This document shows positions 1 through 8,242 of a DNA stretch of 42,004 nt, piece by piece. This DNA comes from Xanthobacteraceae bacterium (GTDB lineage: Bacteria > Pseudomonadota > Alphaproteobacteria > Rhizobiales > Xanthobacteraceae): the NCBI GenBank assembly GCA_019746355.1, contig JAIESC010000045.1:1-42004 (forward strand), read 5' to 3'. The notes beneath the pieces are model-generated. The model worked only from the letters and a program-made list of their open reading frames with translations, did no database searches and was not told the origin of the DNA. Position 1 is the first letter of the stretch. Each line of letters begins with the position of its first letter. Position numbers and translations under genes: made by a program.

Positions 1-73
1 TGGAGAGCCGTATGCGGGAAAACCGCACGTGCGGTTCGGAGGGCGGGGAGGCTAACACCTTCCCGACCCCTAT
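1..73 (+). mobile_element. 3' end of a group II intron (domains V and VI)
   Basis: Bases 5-37 fold as group II domain V: a lower helix from 5-12 with 30-37, carrying the AGC catalytic triad at 6-8, a two-base bulge (C28 G29), an upper helix 13-17 with 23-27 and a GAAAA loop at 18-22. Bases 41-69 form domain VI, a helix with a single unpaired A at 66 that lies 7 bases before an AT end at 73. This matches the branch-point adenosine and the AY 3' boundary of group II introns. The intron body and any reverse-transcriptase ORF lie upstream, outside the window. It points toward, and stops 22 bases from, the stop codon of the convergent histidine kinase, so it sits in intergenic DNA. Confidence 0.85.
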
Positions 74-95
74 CGGCGAGCCGGCGGCCCAGACT

Positions 96-2375
96 TTAAG
101 CCGCGGCCGTTGCCGCCTTGCCGGACTGCTCCACCAGCACCGCAGCAAGCCGCTCGCGGTCAATCGGCTTCACCAGGAAGCCGTCCATGCCGGCTGCAAG
201 GCAGGCCTCGCGGTCCTCGTCGAAGGCGTTGGCGGTGAGCGCGATGATGCGCGTGCGCGGGCTGCCGCTTTCGGCCTCGATGGCGCGGATGCGGCGGGCG
301 GCTTCGAGGCCGTCGACGCCTGGCATGTGCACGTCCATCAGGATCAGGTCGTAGGGCCTGCCGGCGTCGCGCGCGGCCTGCCAGCAGTCGATCGCGGCCG
401 CGCCGTCGGCGGCGATCTCCGGATGGTGGTCGAGTCGGGTCAGCAGCGAGCGCGTCAGCAATGCGTTGATGTCGTTGTCCTCGGCGACCAGCACCGAAAG
501 CGAAGGCTTGGCAGCGAAAGGCTTGGCAGCGAAAGGCCTGGCGGAGCCCGCCGGCTCCGCGGCGGCGGCTGTGGTTTCAGGCTCCGGCGTTTGCGGCGTG
601 CTGTCAAAGTCGGGTGCGGCGGAAAGCTGCGACTTGAGCGACGAGGACCGCACCGGCTTGACCAGATAGCCGGTGAAGCCGGCCTCCTTGAGCGCCGGCA
701 GGCGGGAGCGTTCGCCGGGCGTGATCAGCACGATGCGCCGCGCGACATTGTCCCGCGCAGCCCCGGCGATCGCCGCTGCGGCCTCCGCGCCGACCGAATG
801 ATCGACCAGCACCGCGTCCCAGCGCTGCTCGGCGATGATATCGGCGGCGAGGCTCGCCGCCGCGCGGTCCACCTTCGCGCCCCAGCGCGTCAGCCGCCGC
901 TTGATCATGCAAGCCCCGACCGTCGGCGGCGAAATCATCAGCACGATGTGACCGTCGAGCGCCGGCGGCACGAACCGCAGCACGTCCGAGCCCTCGGTTT
1001 CCACCAAGGGAATGAACGCGCGGAACGACGAGCCGCGGCCGACCACGCTTTCGACCTCGATGCGGCCGCCCATGCGCTCGACAATGCGGCGGGAGATGGC
1101 GAGGCCCAGGCCGGTGCCGCCGAACTTCCGGTTCGCGCCGCCCTCGGCCTGCTCGAACTCATGGAATATCCGCGCCAGCTGGTCCGCGGCGATGCCGATG
1201 CCGGTGTCGCGCACGGCGAACGCGATTTCGCCCTCCCGGGCGCCGGCCTCGACGGTGACGCTGACGCCGCCGGTCTCGGTGAACTTGATGGCATTGCCCG
1301 TGAGATTGAGCAGCACCTGACGCAGGCGCGTGGCGTCACCCAGCACACGCTCGGGCAGGCGCTCGTCGACGTCGGCCGCGATCTCGAGGCCCTTGGCCTG
1401 CGCGCGCGGGCTCATCAGCTCGACCACGTCCTCGATCAGTGCGGTGAGCGCCACCGGCTCGGCGGCAAGCTCGAGCTTGCCGGCCTCGATCTTGGAGAAG
1501 TCGAGAATCTCCTCGATCAGCGCCAGCAGCGCCTCGCCGGATGTCGTCGTCGCCTTGACATAGCTGGTCTGCTCCGGCGTGAGCTGCGTGTCGCGCAAGA
1601 GCTGCGCCATGCCGAGGATGCCGTTCAGCGGCGTGCGGATCTCGTGCGACACCATGGCCAGAAAGCGCGACTTGGCGCGGCTTGCGGCTTCGGCGGCGTC
1701 GCGCGCTTCGGCCAGCGCCTGCTCCGCCTCCATCCGGTCGGTGACGTCGCGGCCGACGCTCTGCACCTCGGCGCAGTCCGCCGGCTCGGCCCAGACCACG
1801 ACATCGCGCCAGGCGAGCCAGCGCGGGCCCGCAGGCGTCTGGATCTGCTGGTCGTGCAGGTGCGTGCCGTCGGCCAGCACGCTGTCGCGGCCGTGCCGGA
1901 TCGACGGCAGGCCCGCGGTCGTGCCGAGCAGCGCTTCGCGCGACTGCCTTGCGAGCGCGCAATAGGCGTCGTTGGCGTAGGTGATACGGCCGTCCTTGTC
2001 GCGGCGGACGATCACATCGCCTTGGGCCTCAAGGAGACTCGTCGCCCGCGCTTCCGCTTCCTTGAGCTCCCAGGTGCTGTCGGCCAAGGCCTCGCAACGT
2101 GCCTTGGCGCTGCGCAACTCCATCCGCAGCCGGCTGTTGCGTGTCAGCAGCATGAGGATCACGCCGCAGGCCATCGAAAACAGGCCGGCGACGCCGATCG
2201 CAAACGAATGCGGATCGTAGATGCCCTGGTTGGCGTGAAATATCGACGCGAACGTGATCGATGCGGTGGCAACCGCGCCGATGGCGATGAAGGTCCAGCG
2301 CAGCACCGCGAGCGAAAGGCGCCAGACGACGCGATAAGCCGGGCGCGGCATGCCCGTGATCGGACGAACCTGCAT
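96..2375 (-). CDS. hybrid sensor histidine kinase with two receiver domains
   Basis: A 759-residue membrane-bound hybrid kinase. Two hydrophobic segments (about 20-46 and 58-78) flank a very short external loop, so sensing is probably not by a large periplasmic domain. A PAS-like region covers about 112-215. A HisKA domain follows with the phospho-accepting His244 in SHEIRTPLNG, then a HATPase domain (N box near 354-364, DTGIGI at 390-395, GGTGLGLAIS at 419-428). The first receiver (about 475-585) keeps an Asp at 525 and a Lys at 573 but lacks the acidic pair after strand 1. The C-terminal receiver (626-750) is complete: acidic AEDN at 631-634, Asp681, Lys736. A Pro/Ala-rich linker (590-625) contains a tandem FAAKP repeat. 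No partner regulator or output domain is adjacent, so the target is unknown. Confidence 0.92.
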   Translation of the reverse strand: MQVRPITGMPRPAYRVVWRLSLAVLRWTFIAIGAVATASITFASIFHANQGIYDPHSFAIGVAGLFSMACGVILMLLTRNSRLRMELRSAKARCEALADSTWELKEAEARATSLLEAQGDVIVRRDKDGRITYANDAYCALARQSREALLGTTAGLPSIRHGRDSVLADGTHLHDQQIQTPAGPRWLAWRDVVVWAEPADCAEVQSVGRDVTDRMEAEQALAEARDAAEAASRAKSRFLAMVSHEIRTPLNGILGMAQLLRDTQLTPEQTSYVKATTTSGEALLALIEEILDFSKIEAGKLELAAEPVALTALIEDVVELMSPRAQAKGLEIAADVDERLPERVLGDATRLRQVLLNLTGNAIKFTETGGVSVTVEAGAREGEIAFAVRDTGIGIAADQLARIFHEFEQAEGGANRKFGGTGLGLAISRRIVERMGGRIEVESVVGRGSSFRAFIPLVETEGSDVLRFVPPALDGHIVLMISPPTVGACMIKRRLTRWGAKVDRAAASLAADIIAEQRWDAVLVDHSVGAEAAAAIAGAARDNVARRIVLITPGERSRLPALKEAGFTGYLVKPVRSSSLKSQLSAAPDFDSTPQTPEPETTAAAAEPAGSARPFAAKPFAAKPSLSVLVAEDNDINALLTRSLLTRLDHHPEIAADGAAAIDCWQAARDAGRPYDLILMDVHMPGVDGLEAARRIRAIEAESGSPRTRIIALTANAFDEDREACLAAGMDGFLVKPIDRERLAAVLVEQSGKAATAAA
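505..541. repeat. 15-bp tandem repeat in the kinase linker
   Basis: The 15-base unit GGCTTGGCAGCGAAA occurs at 505-519 and 520-534, followed by a partial third unit. On the minus strand it encodes the repeated FAAKP in the linker before the last receiver of the hybrid kinase. The unit is a multiple of three, so copy-number changes would keep the frame. Confidence 0.7.
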
Positions 2376-2562
2376 CGGATGCCTGCCCTTGCCCCACGCG
2401 TCCGGCGTCGCGAATTCTTTCGCGCGTTTCGGACGGCCCCTGAACGTTGTCCCGTGGGGATGATGGGCGGGGAATTTGTAAATCCCCGTTATGCGGCAGT
2501 CAGAATGATGATGCTGGTTGACCGGGAGTTAACGCCGGTCAGTCGCGCGTTTTTTCCGCAGC

Positions 2563-3057
2563 TTAGCGGCCGGTCCAGGCGACCTGGCGGCCCCGGTCGG
2601 CCTTCCACATCGCGGCGAGCAGCGCCGCTGCGTCCTGCTGCGAGAAGCGGGCTGAATGGACGTAGAGCCGATAGTCCGCGCCCTTGGCGTCGGCGGACAG
2701 GTGCACCGTGACGTCGGGCTTGCCGGCGGCAGTGTCCAGCGTGACGGTGCGGATGGGCGTCGCGGACTTGCAGGTGCTGGGCTCGTTGCCGCTGAAGTCG
2801 TCGACCAGGACGAAATCGGCGTTTTCGGCGCGGTCGACAAGCTGCATCCGCAGGTCGGGCCGGACCGCTTCCGCGTCGATGCGGATGCGATAGTCGGGCG
2901 CCGTGGCGTTCGCGACGATCTGGTAGGTGGACGCGCCGCTGGCGAAACAGAGCGGCTGCTTCGGTGCCGCCTTCATGGCATAGGCGGCGGCGGGGACGGC
3001 GAGTGCGGCGGCGAGGATGAAGACTTTGCGCATAGTGCTCACGCTGTTCACTGCCAT
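2563..3057 (-). CDS. small exported protein of unknown function
   Basis: A predicted 164-residue protein. Residues 9-27 form a clear Sec signal peptide (Met-Arg-Lys start, hydrophobic core, AYA-type cleavage site), so Met9 at 3033 is a likely alternative start. The mature part has two cysteines and alternating polar/hydrophobic stretches that suggest a small beta-rich periplasmic domain. I recognise no family. It is divergent from the cupin gene, with about 100 bp between the starts, and lies about 190 bp from the start of the kinase gene. Good codon bias and the signal peptide support a real gene; function is not assigned. Confidence 0.7.
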   Translation of the reverse strand: MAVNSVSTMRKVFILAAALAVPAAAYAMKAAPKQPLCFASGASTYQIVANATAPDYRIRIDAEAVRPDLRMQLVDRAENADFVLVDDFSGNEPSTCKSATPIRTVTLDTAAGKPDVTVHLSADAKGADYRLYVHSARFSQQDAAALLAAMWKADRGRQVAWTGR

Positions 3058-3156
3058 GACAGTATCCCGTTAAGGTTACCGCTCGTTTAATGCCGGTTGA
3101 CGCCGATGCGCCCGGCGCGGGACAGTTTGCTTCAACCGCAGTCCGGGGAGCCTTTC

Positions 3157-4185
3157 ATGGCAGTCGCAAGCCGAGCCAATTCCGATTACGGGCGCTTCGT
3201 CGACGAGGTGAAGGACATGAGCCTGTTCCCGCTCTGGGAGCGGGTCGGCGGGCTCAAGCCCGGCACGAAGTGCGTGCCGGCGCACTGGAGCTACGCCGAG
3301 GTGCGGCCGCAGCTCATCCGCGCCTGCGAGATGGTCACCAAGAAGGAAGCCTCGCGCCGCGTGCTGTGTCTGGAAAATCCGAGCTTGCGCGGCACGACGT
3401 TCGTCTGCGACTCGCTGTTTGCCGGCTTGCAGATCATCCTGCCGGGCGAGGTCGCGCCGTCGCATCGCCATACGCCGAGCGCGCTGCGCTTCATCGTCGA
3501 AGGCGAGGGCGCCTACACTGCGGTCGCGGGCGAGAAGCTGCCGATGCAGCCCGGCGACTTCGTCGTCACGCCGGCATGGGCCTGGCACGATCATGGCAAT
3601 CACGGCACCGCGCCGGTGGTGTGGCTCGACGGGCTCGACACGCCGTTCGCGCGCTTCTTTGGTGCTGCGTTCTATGAGCCTTATCCCGAAGAGAAGCAGC
3701 CGCTCGACCGGCCCGAGGGCGAGTCGATCTCGGTGTACGGCATGAATCTCATCCCGGACGAGTTTCATTCCGACGGACACTCGACGCCGGTGCTGATCTA
3801 TCCTTACGAGCGCACGCGTACGGCGCTCGACAGCCTCGTGCGCGCCGGCAAGCCGCATCCGGCGCACGGCTTCAAGCTGCGTTACGCCAACCCCGCGACC
3901 GGCAAGCATCCGTTTCCGACCATGGCGGTGTCGATGCAGCGGTTGCCCGCGGGATTTTCCGGGGCGACCTACCGCTCGACCGGAAGCGCGGTGTTCGCCG
4001 TGCATCGCGGCGAGGGCGTTGCCAAGGTCGGCGAGCAGGAGTTCAGCATCGGCCCGCACGACGTGTTCGTCGCGCCGCCGTGGCAGCCGTACAGCTTTGC
4101 GGCCACGAGCGAGCTTGAGCTGTTCAGCTATTCGGACCGCGCCGGGCAGGAGGCGCTCGGTTACTTCCGCGAGCAGCTCGGATGA
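3157..4185 (+). CDS. gentisate 1,2-dioxygenase-like bicupin protein
   Basis: A 342-residue cytosolic bicupin protein. The N-terminal cupin has the metal-ligand pattern of gentisate 1,2-dioxygenases: His103 and His105 in SHRHTPSALRF, then TPAWAWHDHGNHG with His144 and His146. The second cupin (about 260-325) lacks these histidines, as in gentisate dioxygenases where only one half binds iron. The family cleaves gentisate or related hydroxylated aromatic acids between the carboxyl-bearing and adjacent hydroxyl carbons, giving maleylpyruvate-type products. The start at 3157 is chosen because GGGGAG lies just upstream; an in-frame ATG at 3097 has no such site. It overlaps the next gene by 4 bases. 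No maleylpyruvate isomerase or hydrolase is adjacent, so the exact substrate (gentisate, hydroxynaphthoate, salicylate) is open. Confidence 0.85.
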   Translation: MAVASRANSDYGRFVDEVKDMSLFPLWERVGGLKPGTKCVPAHWSYAEVRPQLIRACEMVTKKEASRRVLCLENPSLRGTTFVCDSLFAGLQIILPGEVAPSHRHTPSALRFIVEGEGAYTAVAGEKLPMQPGDFVVTPAWAWHDHGNHGTAPVVWLDGLDTPFARFFGAAFYEPYPEEKQPLDRPEGESISVYGMNLIPDEFHSDGHSTPVLIYPYERTRTALDSLVRAGKPHPAHGFKLRYANPATGKHPFPTMAVSMQRLPAGFSGATYRSTGSAVFAVHRGEGVAKVGEQEFSIGPHDVFVAPPWQPYSFAATSELELFSYSDRAGQEALGYFREQLG

Positions 4186-5183
4186 TCCGGCGCGCGATCG
4201 CGGCTGCAGCCGTTGCGTTCAATGCGGCGGCGACGCCGCTCGCCGCGCAGCCGCTGGAAGACGTGACCATGGCGCTGCCCGCGGTGGGATTTCCGTTCAC
4301 CGCGGGCTACGTCGCCGACGGCCTCGGCCTCTGGGAAAAGCACGGCCTGCGGGTCAGGAGCATCGTCATCGCCGGCGTCGGCTCGACCAATGCGGTGATC
4401 TCGGGCAGCGCCGACTTCGGCCAGATTTCCGGCCTGTCGCTGACCCGCGCCGCGGCGAAGGGCCAGCGGCTGCTGGCGCTGGTCAACACCTTCGACAAGC
4501 CGTTCGTCGAAATCTCGATCCGCAAGGAGATTGCCGACGCCGCGGGCTTCGATCCGAACGCGCCGCTCGAAAAGCGCGCGCAGATCCTCAAGGGTCACAC
4601 GTTTGCGGTCGGCGGCATCAATTCGGTGGTGCATGCCTATCTGCGGATCATTGCGCTGACCGGCGGGCTCGATCCCGAAACCATCCGCGTCACCGCCATG
4701 GCCGGCGACAATATGCTGGCGGCGATGCAGACCAAGGCGATCGACGGCATCTCGACGGTGCTGCCGTGGCCGCGCAAGCCGGTGGTGGAGGGCACCGCGG
4801 TGCTGGTCGCAAGCGGCAGCCGCAACGATCCGCCGCATCTCGTGCCGCTCGCCTTCAATGTGCTGGCGACGAAGCCCGAGACCTGCGAGCGGCGAAAGTC
4901 TTTATGTGAAAAGATGGGCCGCACCTTCAGCGAGGCCATGGCCTATATCCGCGACAACCCGCAGGGGCTGTTTGCGCTCTTGAAGAAGCAGTTTCCGAAT
5001 TTCGACGACGCGGTGTTGACGGCGTCGGTCGACATCATCCGGCGCTCGACGCCGCAGACCGCGGCGGTGCCGGTCGCGGCGCTGGAGAACGCCGACAATT
5101 TCAATGTCGAAGCGAGATTGATGAAGCCGGACGAGAAGCTGAAGTCCTACGACGGGCTCTATACCGACGCTTATGTGAAGTGA
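4182..5183 (+). CDS. NMT1/THI5-like ABC transporter substrate-binding protein
   Basis: A 333-residue exported protein with an N-terminal signal peptide (first ~22 residues, ending in Ala-Ala-Gln). The mature part resembles the SsuA/NMT1/THI5 class of binding proteins: a start like GFPFTAGYVADGLGLWEKHGL, then GSTNAVISGSADFGQISG, a typical pattern of the first lobe. Such proteins deliver small organic solutes to ABC importers. No permease or ATPase gene is adjacent, so its transporter is encoded elsewhere. The ATGA overlap with the upstream dioxygenase gene indicates translational coupling and suggests that this protein captures the dioxygenase substrate or a precursor of it (inference). Confidence 0.85.
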   Translation: MIRRAIAAAAVAFNAAATPLAAQPLEDVTMALPAVGFPFTAGYVADGLGLWEKHGLRVRSIVIAGVGSTNAVISGSADFGQISGLSLTRAAAKGQRLLALVNTFDKPFVEISIRKEIADAAGFDPNAPLEKRAQILKGHTFAVGGINSVVHAYLRIIALTGGLDPETIRVTAMAGDNMLAAMQTKAIDGISTVLPWPRKPVVEGTAVLVASGSRNDPPHLVPLAFNVLATKPETCERRKSLCEKMGRTFSEAMAYIRDNPQGLFALLKKQFPNFDDAVLTASVDIIRRSTPQTAAVPVAALENADNFNVEARLMKPDEKLKSYDGLYTDAYVK

Positions 5184-5221
5184 CCAGCCGGCGCGCATGT
5201 GCAGCGGATTAGAAGGCGCTC

Positions 5222-6385
5222 TTAGCCCGCGAGTTGAAAGCGCTCGAATCTGTGCAGCTCGTCCTCAATGCGGCGCTTTAAGCCCTTGCGCGGGCCGTTG
5301 CCGGTCCACGTCCATTTCTGAATCAGCAATTCCTGCTTCTTGCGGTCCGTCTTGAGATCGATGGCGGCGACAATGTCGTCGCCCACAAGGACAGGCAGAG
5401 CGAAATAGCCAAACAACCGCTTCTCCTTGGGGACATAAGCCTCGAAGCGGTGATCGTAGTCGAAGAAGAGGCGAGTGCGCTTGCGCTGGATGATGAGAGG
5501 GTCGAACGGCGAGAGGATGTGGACCAGCTCCGAGGCTGGGCCGCCGGCCTCGAGAACATCGGGTTGCGCCCAGTGCTCCTGCCTGCCTGCGCCCGTGATC
5601 TCGACCGGCACAAGCTCTTGGCGGCGAACCCGGGATTCGATCAGTTGCCGGACAACCGGCTTGCTCTTGGCATCCATATAGCAGATAGATTCGAGGCTCA
5701 CGATTCCCTGCGAGCGCAGCGCGCGGTCGAGCAGATAGCCCGACATCTCCTTCGCCGAAGCCGGCTTGGGCGGCTTGTCCCAACCAAAGTGACGCTCCAT
5801 GAGTTCATAGGTCTTGAGCATGCCGTTGCGCTCGCTGATCGTCAGCACGCCGGTGTAGAAGGCCAGCTGCAATGCCCGCTTCGACGGCTTGCGGCTGGCC
5901 CAGAGATGCTGCTTTTCCACCAGCACGTCGTCGTCGATGTCGCGGATCGTCAGGGCGCCATTCTTTCTGATGAGCGTCAGGACCTTTCGCAAATCTGCCT
6001 TGGTGACCGAATCGAACCACCGGTGACCTTCCTTTCGATGCTTCTTCATGGCAGCAATGAAAAAGCGCAGATCCTTCGTGGGCACGTAGGACAAGGCGTG
6101 CGTCCAATATTCGAAGACGCTTTTATCGATGCTCTGGGCCCGCTGCAGATGCTCGCGTCGATAAGCGGGGATGCGCGTCCAGAGAATGTGATGGTGGCAC
6201 CGCTCGATGACGTTGATGGTGTCGATCTGCACGTAGCCCAGATGTTCCACCGCCTCGCGCGTCGCTTCCGGCCCTTCGCCAAAGGGCGCGGAGGAGTCGA
6301 GTCTCTGAGCGTGCAGCCAGATGCGTCTGGCTTGCGCCTTGGTGAGTGGGTGAGGTTTGCTCGGCATGCCGTGTTGGTTATGCAC
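5222..6385 (-). CDS. YcaQ-family winged-helix DNA glycosylase (intact copy)
   Basis: A 387-residue protein of the AlkX/YcaQ (HTH_42, formerly DUF1006) family, whose characterised members unhook interstrand crosslinks and bulky alkylated bases from DNA. The N-terminal part carries the family signature GYVQIDTINVIERCHHHILWTR, with the catalytic QxD motif at Gln53-Asp55, followed by winged-helix repeats and a C-terminal beta domain (LSPFDPLI onward). The start is uncertain: Met1 (6385) or Met7 (6367); neither has a strong ribosome-binding site. The stop faces that of the binding-protein gene 38 bp away. A decayed second copy in the same orientation lies at 17.6-18.15 kb, so the catabolic cluster is bracketed by related sequence. 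Confidence 0.88.
   Translation of the reverse strand: MHNQHGMPSKPHPLTKAQARRIWLHAQRLDSSAPFGEGPEATREAVEHLGYVQIDTINVIERCHHHILWTRIPAYRREHLQRAQSIDKSVFEYWTHALSYVPTKDLRFFIAAMKKHRKEGHRWFDSVTKADLRKVLTLIRKNGALTIRDIDDDVLVEKQHLWASRKPSKRALQLAFYTGVLTISERNGMLKTYELMERHFGWDKPPKPASAKEMSGYLLDRALRSQGIVSLESICYMDAKSKPVVRQLIESRVRRQELVPVEITGAGRQEHWAQPDVLEAGGPASELVHILSPFDPLIIQRKRTRLFFDYDHRFEAYVPKEKRLFGYFALPVLVGDDIVAAIDLKTDRKKQELLIQKWTWTGNGPRKGLKRRIEDELHRFERFQLAG
5955..6359 (-). repeat. long direct repeat, copy 1 (5' part of the YcaQ gene)
   Basis: These 405 bases align almost without gaps to 17711-18114 and read as nearly identical through long stretches, for instance over the region encoding the QIDTINVIERCHHH motif. 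A second shared block pairs 5326-5391 with 17639-17704. Both copies have the same orientation, so they are direct repeats about 11.8 kb apart and could support recombination across the catabolic cluster. Confidence 0.85.
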
Positions 6386-6475
6386 GGGATCGTGTGTTGC
6401 TTTACGTTACTGGCGGTCTTGCCTATGGCGACATTCGCACCAACGTCATCACGGGCGAGCATGGCTTGATGATGT

Positions 6476-7219
6476 TCAATAAGTAGAACGCCCGCCTGAA
6501 AGATCGAAAACCGCACCAGTACTAAATGAGCACTCTTCCGACGCCAACCATGCCGTTAATGCAGCAATCTCTTCAGGTTTTCCGAATCGCCCGAGCGGGA
6601 TTTTCGACAGCATGAAATCGATATGCTCGCGTGACATCTGCGAGAACAGCGGCGTCTCGACCGCCGCGGGCGTGACGCAGTTCACGCGGATCTGCGTATC
6701 GGCGAGCTCTTTGCCGAGGCTCTTCGTCAGCGCGATTACGCCGGCTTTGCTGGCACTGTAGGCCGGCGCATTGGGGTTGCCGTCCTTGCCGGCGACCGAT
6801 GCAACATTGACGATGCGTCCGTAATTTGCCGCGCGCATCACGGGGACAACGGCTTTGCTGACGTAGAACACGCCATGCAGGTTGATGCGGATCACGTCTT
6901 CCCAGGCGGCCTCCGGGTAGTCCCAGGTTTTCGCGTTCAGTCCGGTGATCCCGGCATTGTTGACCAGAATGTCGATCGCCGGAAAAACGCGTAGCGTTGT
7001 CGCAAGCGCGGCGGCGACCGAGTTGGCGTTGCCGACATCCGCCTCGACAGGGGTAGCGCTGCCAAGCCGCTGGGCTGCCGCCATCGCAGCCTTGAAGTCG
7101 CGGTCCCAGATCGCGACCTTGGCGCCAGAGAGTAGAAACCGCTCCGCAATGGCGTAGCCCAGTCCCGAGGCGCCACCGGTCACGATGGCGTACCGGGCGG
7201 CAAGGTTGATGCTGTTCAT
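6476..7219 (-). CDS. SDR-family NAD(P)-dependent dehydrogenase
   Basis: A 247-residue classical short-chain dehydrogenase. It has the nucleotide-binding TGGASGLG at residues 14-21, NNAG near residue 88, the catalytic Ser before the YSASK motif, and a typical C-terminal segment ending in DLSGGRSTY. In this setting it is the best candidate for the cis-dihydrodiol dehydrogenase that would rearomatise the product of the ring-hydroxylating dioxygenase (inference); a hydroxyacyl-CoA dehydrogenase role in side-chain oxidation is equally possible. It is the last gene of the leftward operon, 20 bp after the TctC-type gene, and ends about 90 bp from the start of the YcaQ gene. Confidence 0.9.
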   Translation of the reverse strand: MNSINLAARYAIVTGGASGLGYAIAERFLLSGAKVAIWDRDFKAAMAAAQRLGSATPVEADVGNANSVAAALATTLRVFPAIDILVNNAGITGLNAKTWDYPEAAWEDVIRINLHGVFYVSKAVVPVMRAANYGRIVNVASVAGKDGNPNAPAYSASKAGVIALTKSLGKELADTQIRVNCVTPAAVETPLFSQMSREHIDFMLSKIPLGRFGKPEEIAALTAWLASEECSFSTGAVFDLSGGRSTY

Positions 7220-7239
7220 GCGAATGCGTCGGTGACGGT

Positions 7240-8214
7240 TTACTCGATCGTCTGCACTTTCGCAGTTTTAACGACGTCCGCCCACTTTGCGATCTCCGAC
7301 TTGATGAAGGCGGTGAATTCCTCGGGCGTGCTGGTTGCCGGCTCGAGGCCCTGGACCAGCATCTTTTCGCGAATGGCCGGGACGCTGACGATCGAGATCA
7401 GCTCCTTGTTGAGCTTTTGCACGATCGCGCCGGGCGTTCCGGCCGGCGCCATCAGGCCAAACCAGACGCTGATCTCGTATCCGTCGACGCCGCTCTCGCG
7501 GATGGTCGGAACGTCCGGTAGCAGCGGCGAGCGCGTCGCCGACGATACCGCGAGCGCCTTCATCTTGCCGTCTTGCACGAAAGACTGCACGACAGCCGTA
7601 CCCTGCATTTGCGCCTGCACGTCGCCGCTCAGCAGGCCCGTGACGGCGGCGGCGGAGCCGCGATAGGGAACGTGCAGCATCTTGATGCCAGTCCTGGCGC
7701 TGAGAAGCTCCATCGCCAGATGATGCTGGCTGCCGATGCCGGGCGAGGCGTAGCCGATCGAGTCTGGCTTCTTGCGCACGAGTTCGACGAATTGCTGTAC
7801 CGACGACACGTTGAGCGAAGGCGGCACGACCAGCACGAGTTGATAGCGCGCGAGCAGCGACAGCGGCGCGAAATCCTTGACCGGATCGTAGGGCACGTTG
7901 CGGTAGAGGCTCAGATTGATCGCCGCCGGGCCGTCGGTGCCGAGCCACAATGTGTATCCGTCGGGCGGCGACTTCGCGACCAGCGACGCGCCGATCATTC
8001 CGTTTCCGCCCGGCCGGTTTTCAACGACGACCGGCGTGCCCCAGCGCTCCTGCAATTCCTGCCCGACCAGCCGGGCGAGGATATCGTTGGCTGCGCCCGG
8101 CGGATAGGAAACGATGATGCGGATGACCCGGCCTTTTTCCGGGTAATCCTGCGCCTGCGCAGGCGCGCTGACGGCGGTCCACAAGCTCAAGGCGAGCAGC
8201 AGCAGGAAACGCAT
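7240..8214 (-). CDS. TctC/Bug-type tripartite tricarboxylate carrier binding protein
   Basis: A 324-residue exported binding protein with a signal peptide over residues 1-21 (ending APAQA). It has the hallmark Bug-family features: RIIVSYPPGAANDILARLVGQEL, VVENRPGGNGMIGASLVAKSPPDGYTL, and YDPVKDFAPLS. Bug proteins bind carboxylated aromatic or aliphatic compounds in the periplasm for TctAB-type transporters. No tctA or tctB gene is in the window, so it must work with a distant permease or as a sensor component. Its place between the iclR-type gene and the SDR gene suggests that the ligand is the growth substrate of the island, probably a carboxylic acid. Confidence 0.9.
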   Translation of the reverse strand: MRFLLLLALSLWTAVSAPAQAQDYPEKGRVIRIIVSYPPGAANDILARLVGQELQERWGTPVVVENRPGGNGMIGASLVAKSPPDGYTLWLGTDGPAAINLSLYRNVPYDPVKDFAPLSLLARYQLVLVVPPSLNVSSVQQFVELVRKKPDSIGYASPGIGSQHHLAMELLSARTGIKMLHVPYRGSAAAVTGLLSGDVQAQMQGTAVVQSFVQDGKMKALAVSSATRSPLLPDVPTIRESGVDGYEISVWFGLMAPAGTPGAIVQKLNKELISIVSVPAIREKMLVQGLEPATSTPEEFTAFIKSEIAKWADVVKTAKVQTIE

Positions 8215-8242
8215 GGATACCTCCCCGGTGCCGGCTTGTTTC

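Noticed and set aside
12..2711. Very long open frame on the plus strand (899 codons)
   Set aside because: It is antisense to the hybrid histidine kinase, whose domains are unmistakable; its translation is Arg/Ala/Gly-rich and shows no domain. It results from high GC.
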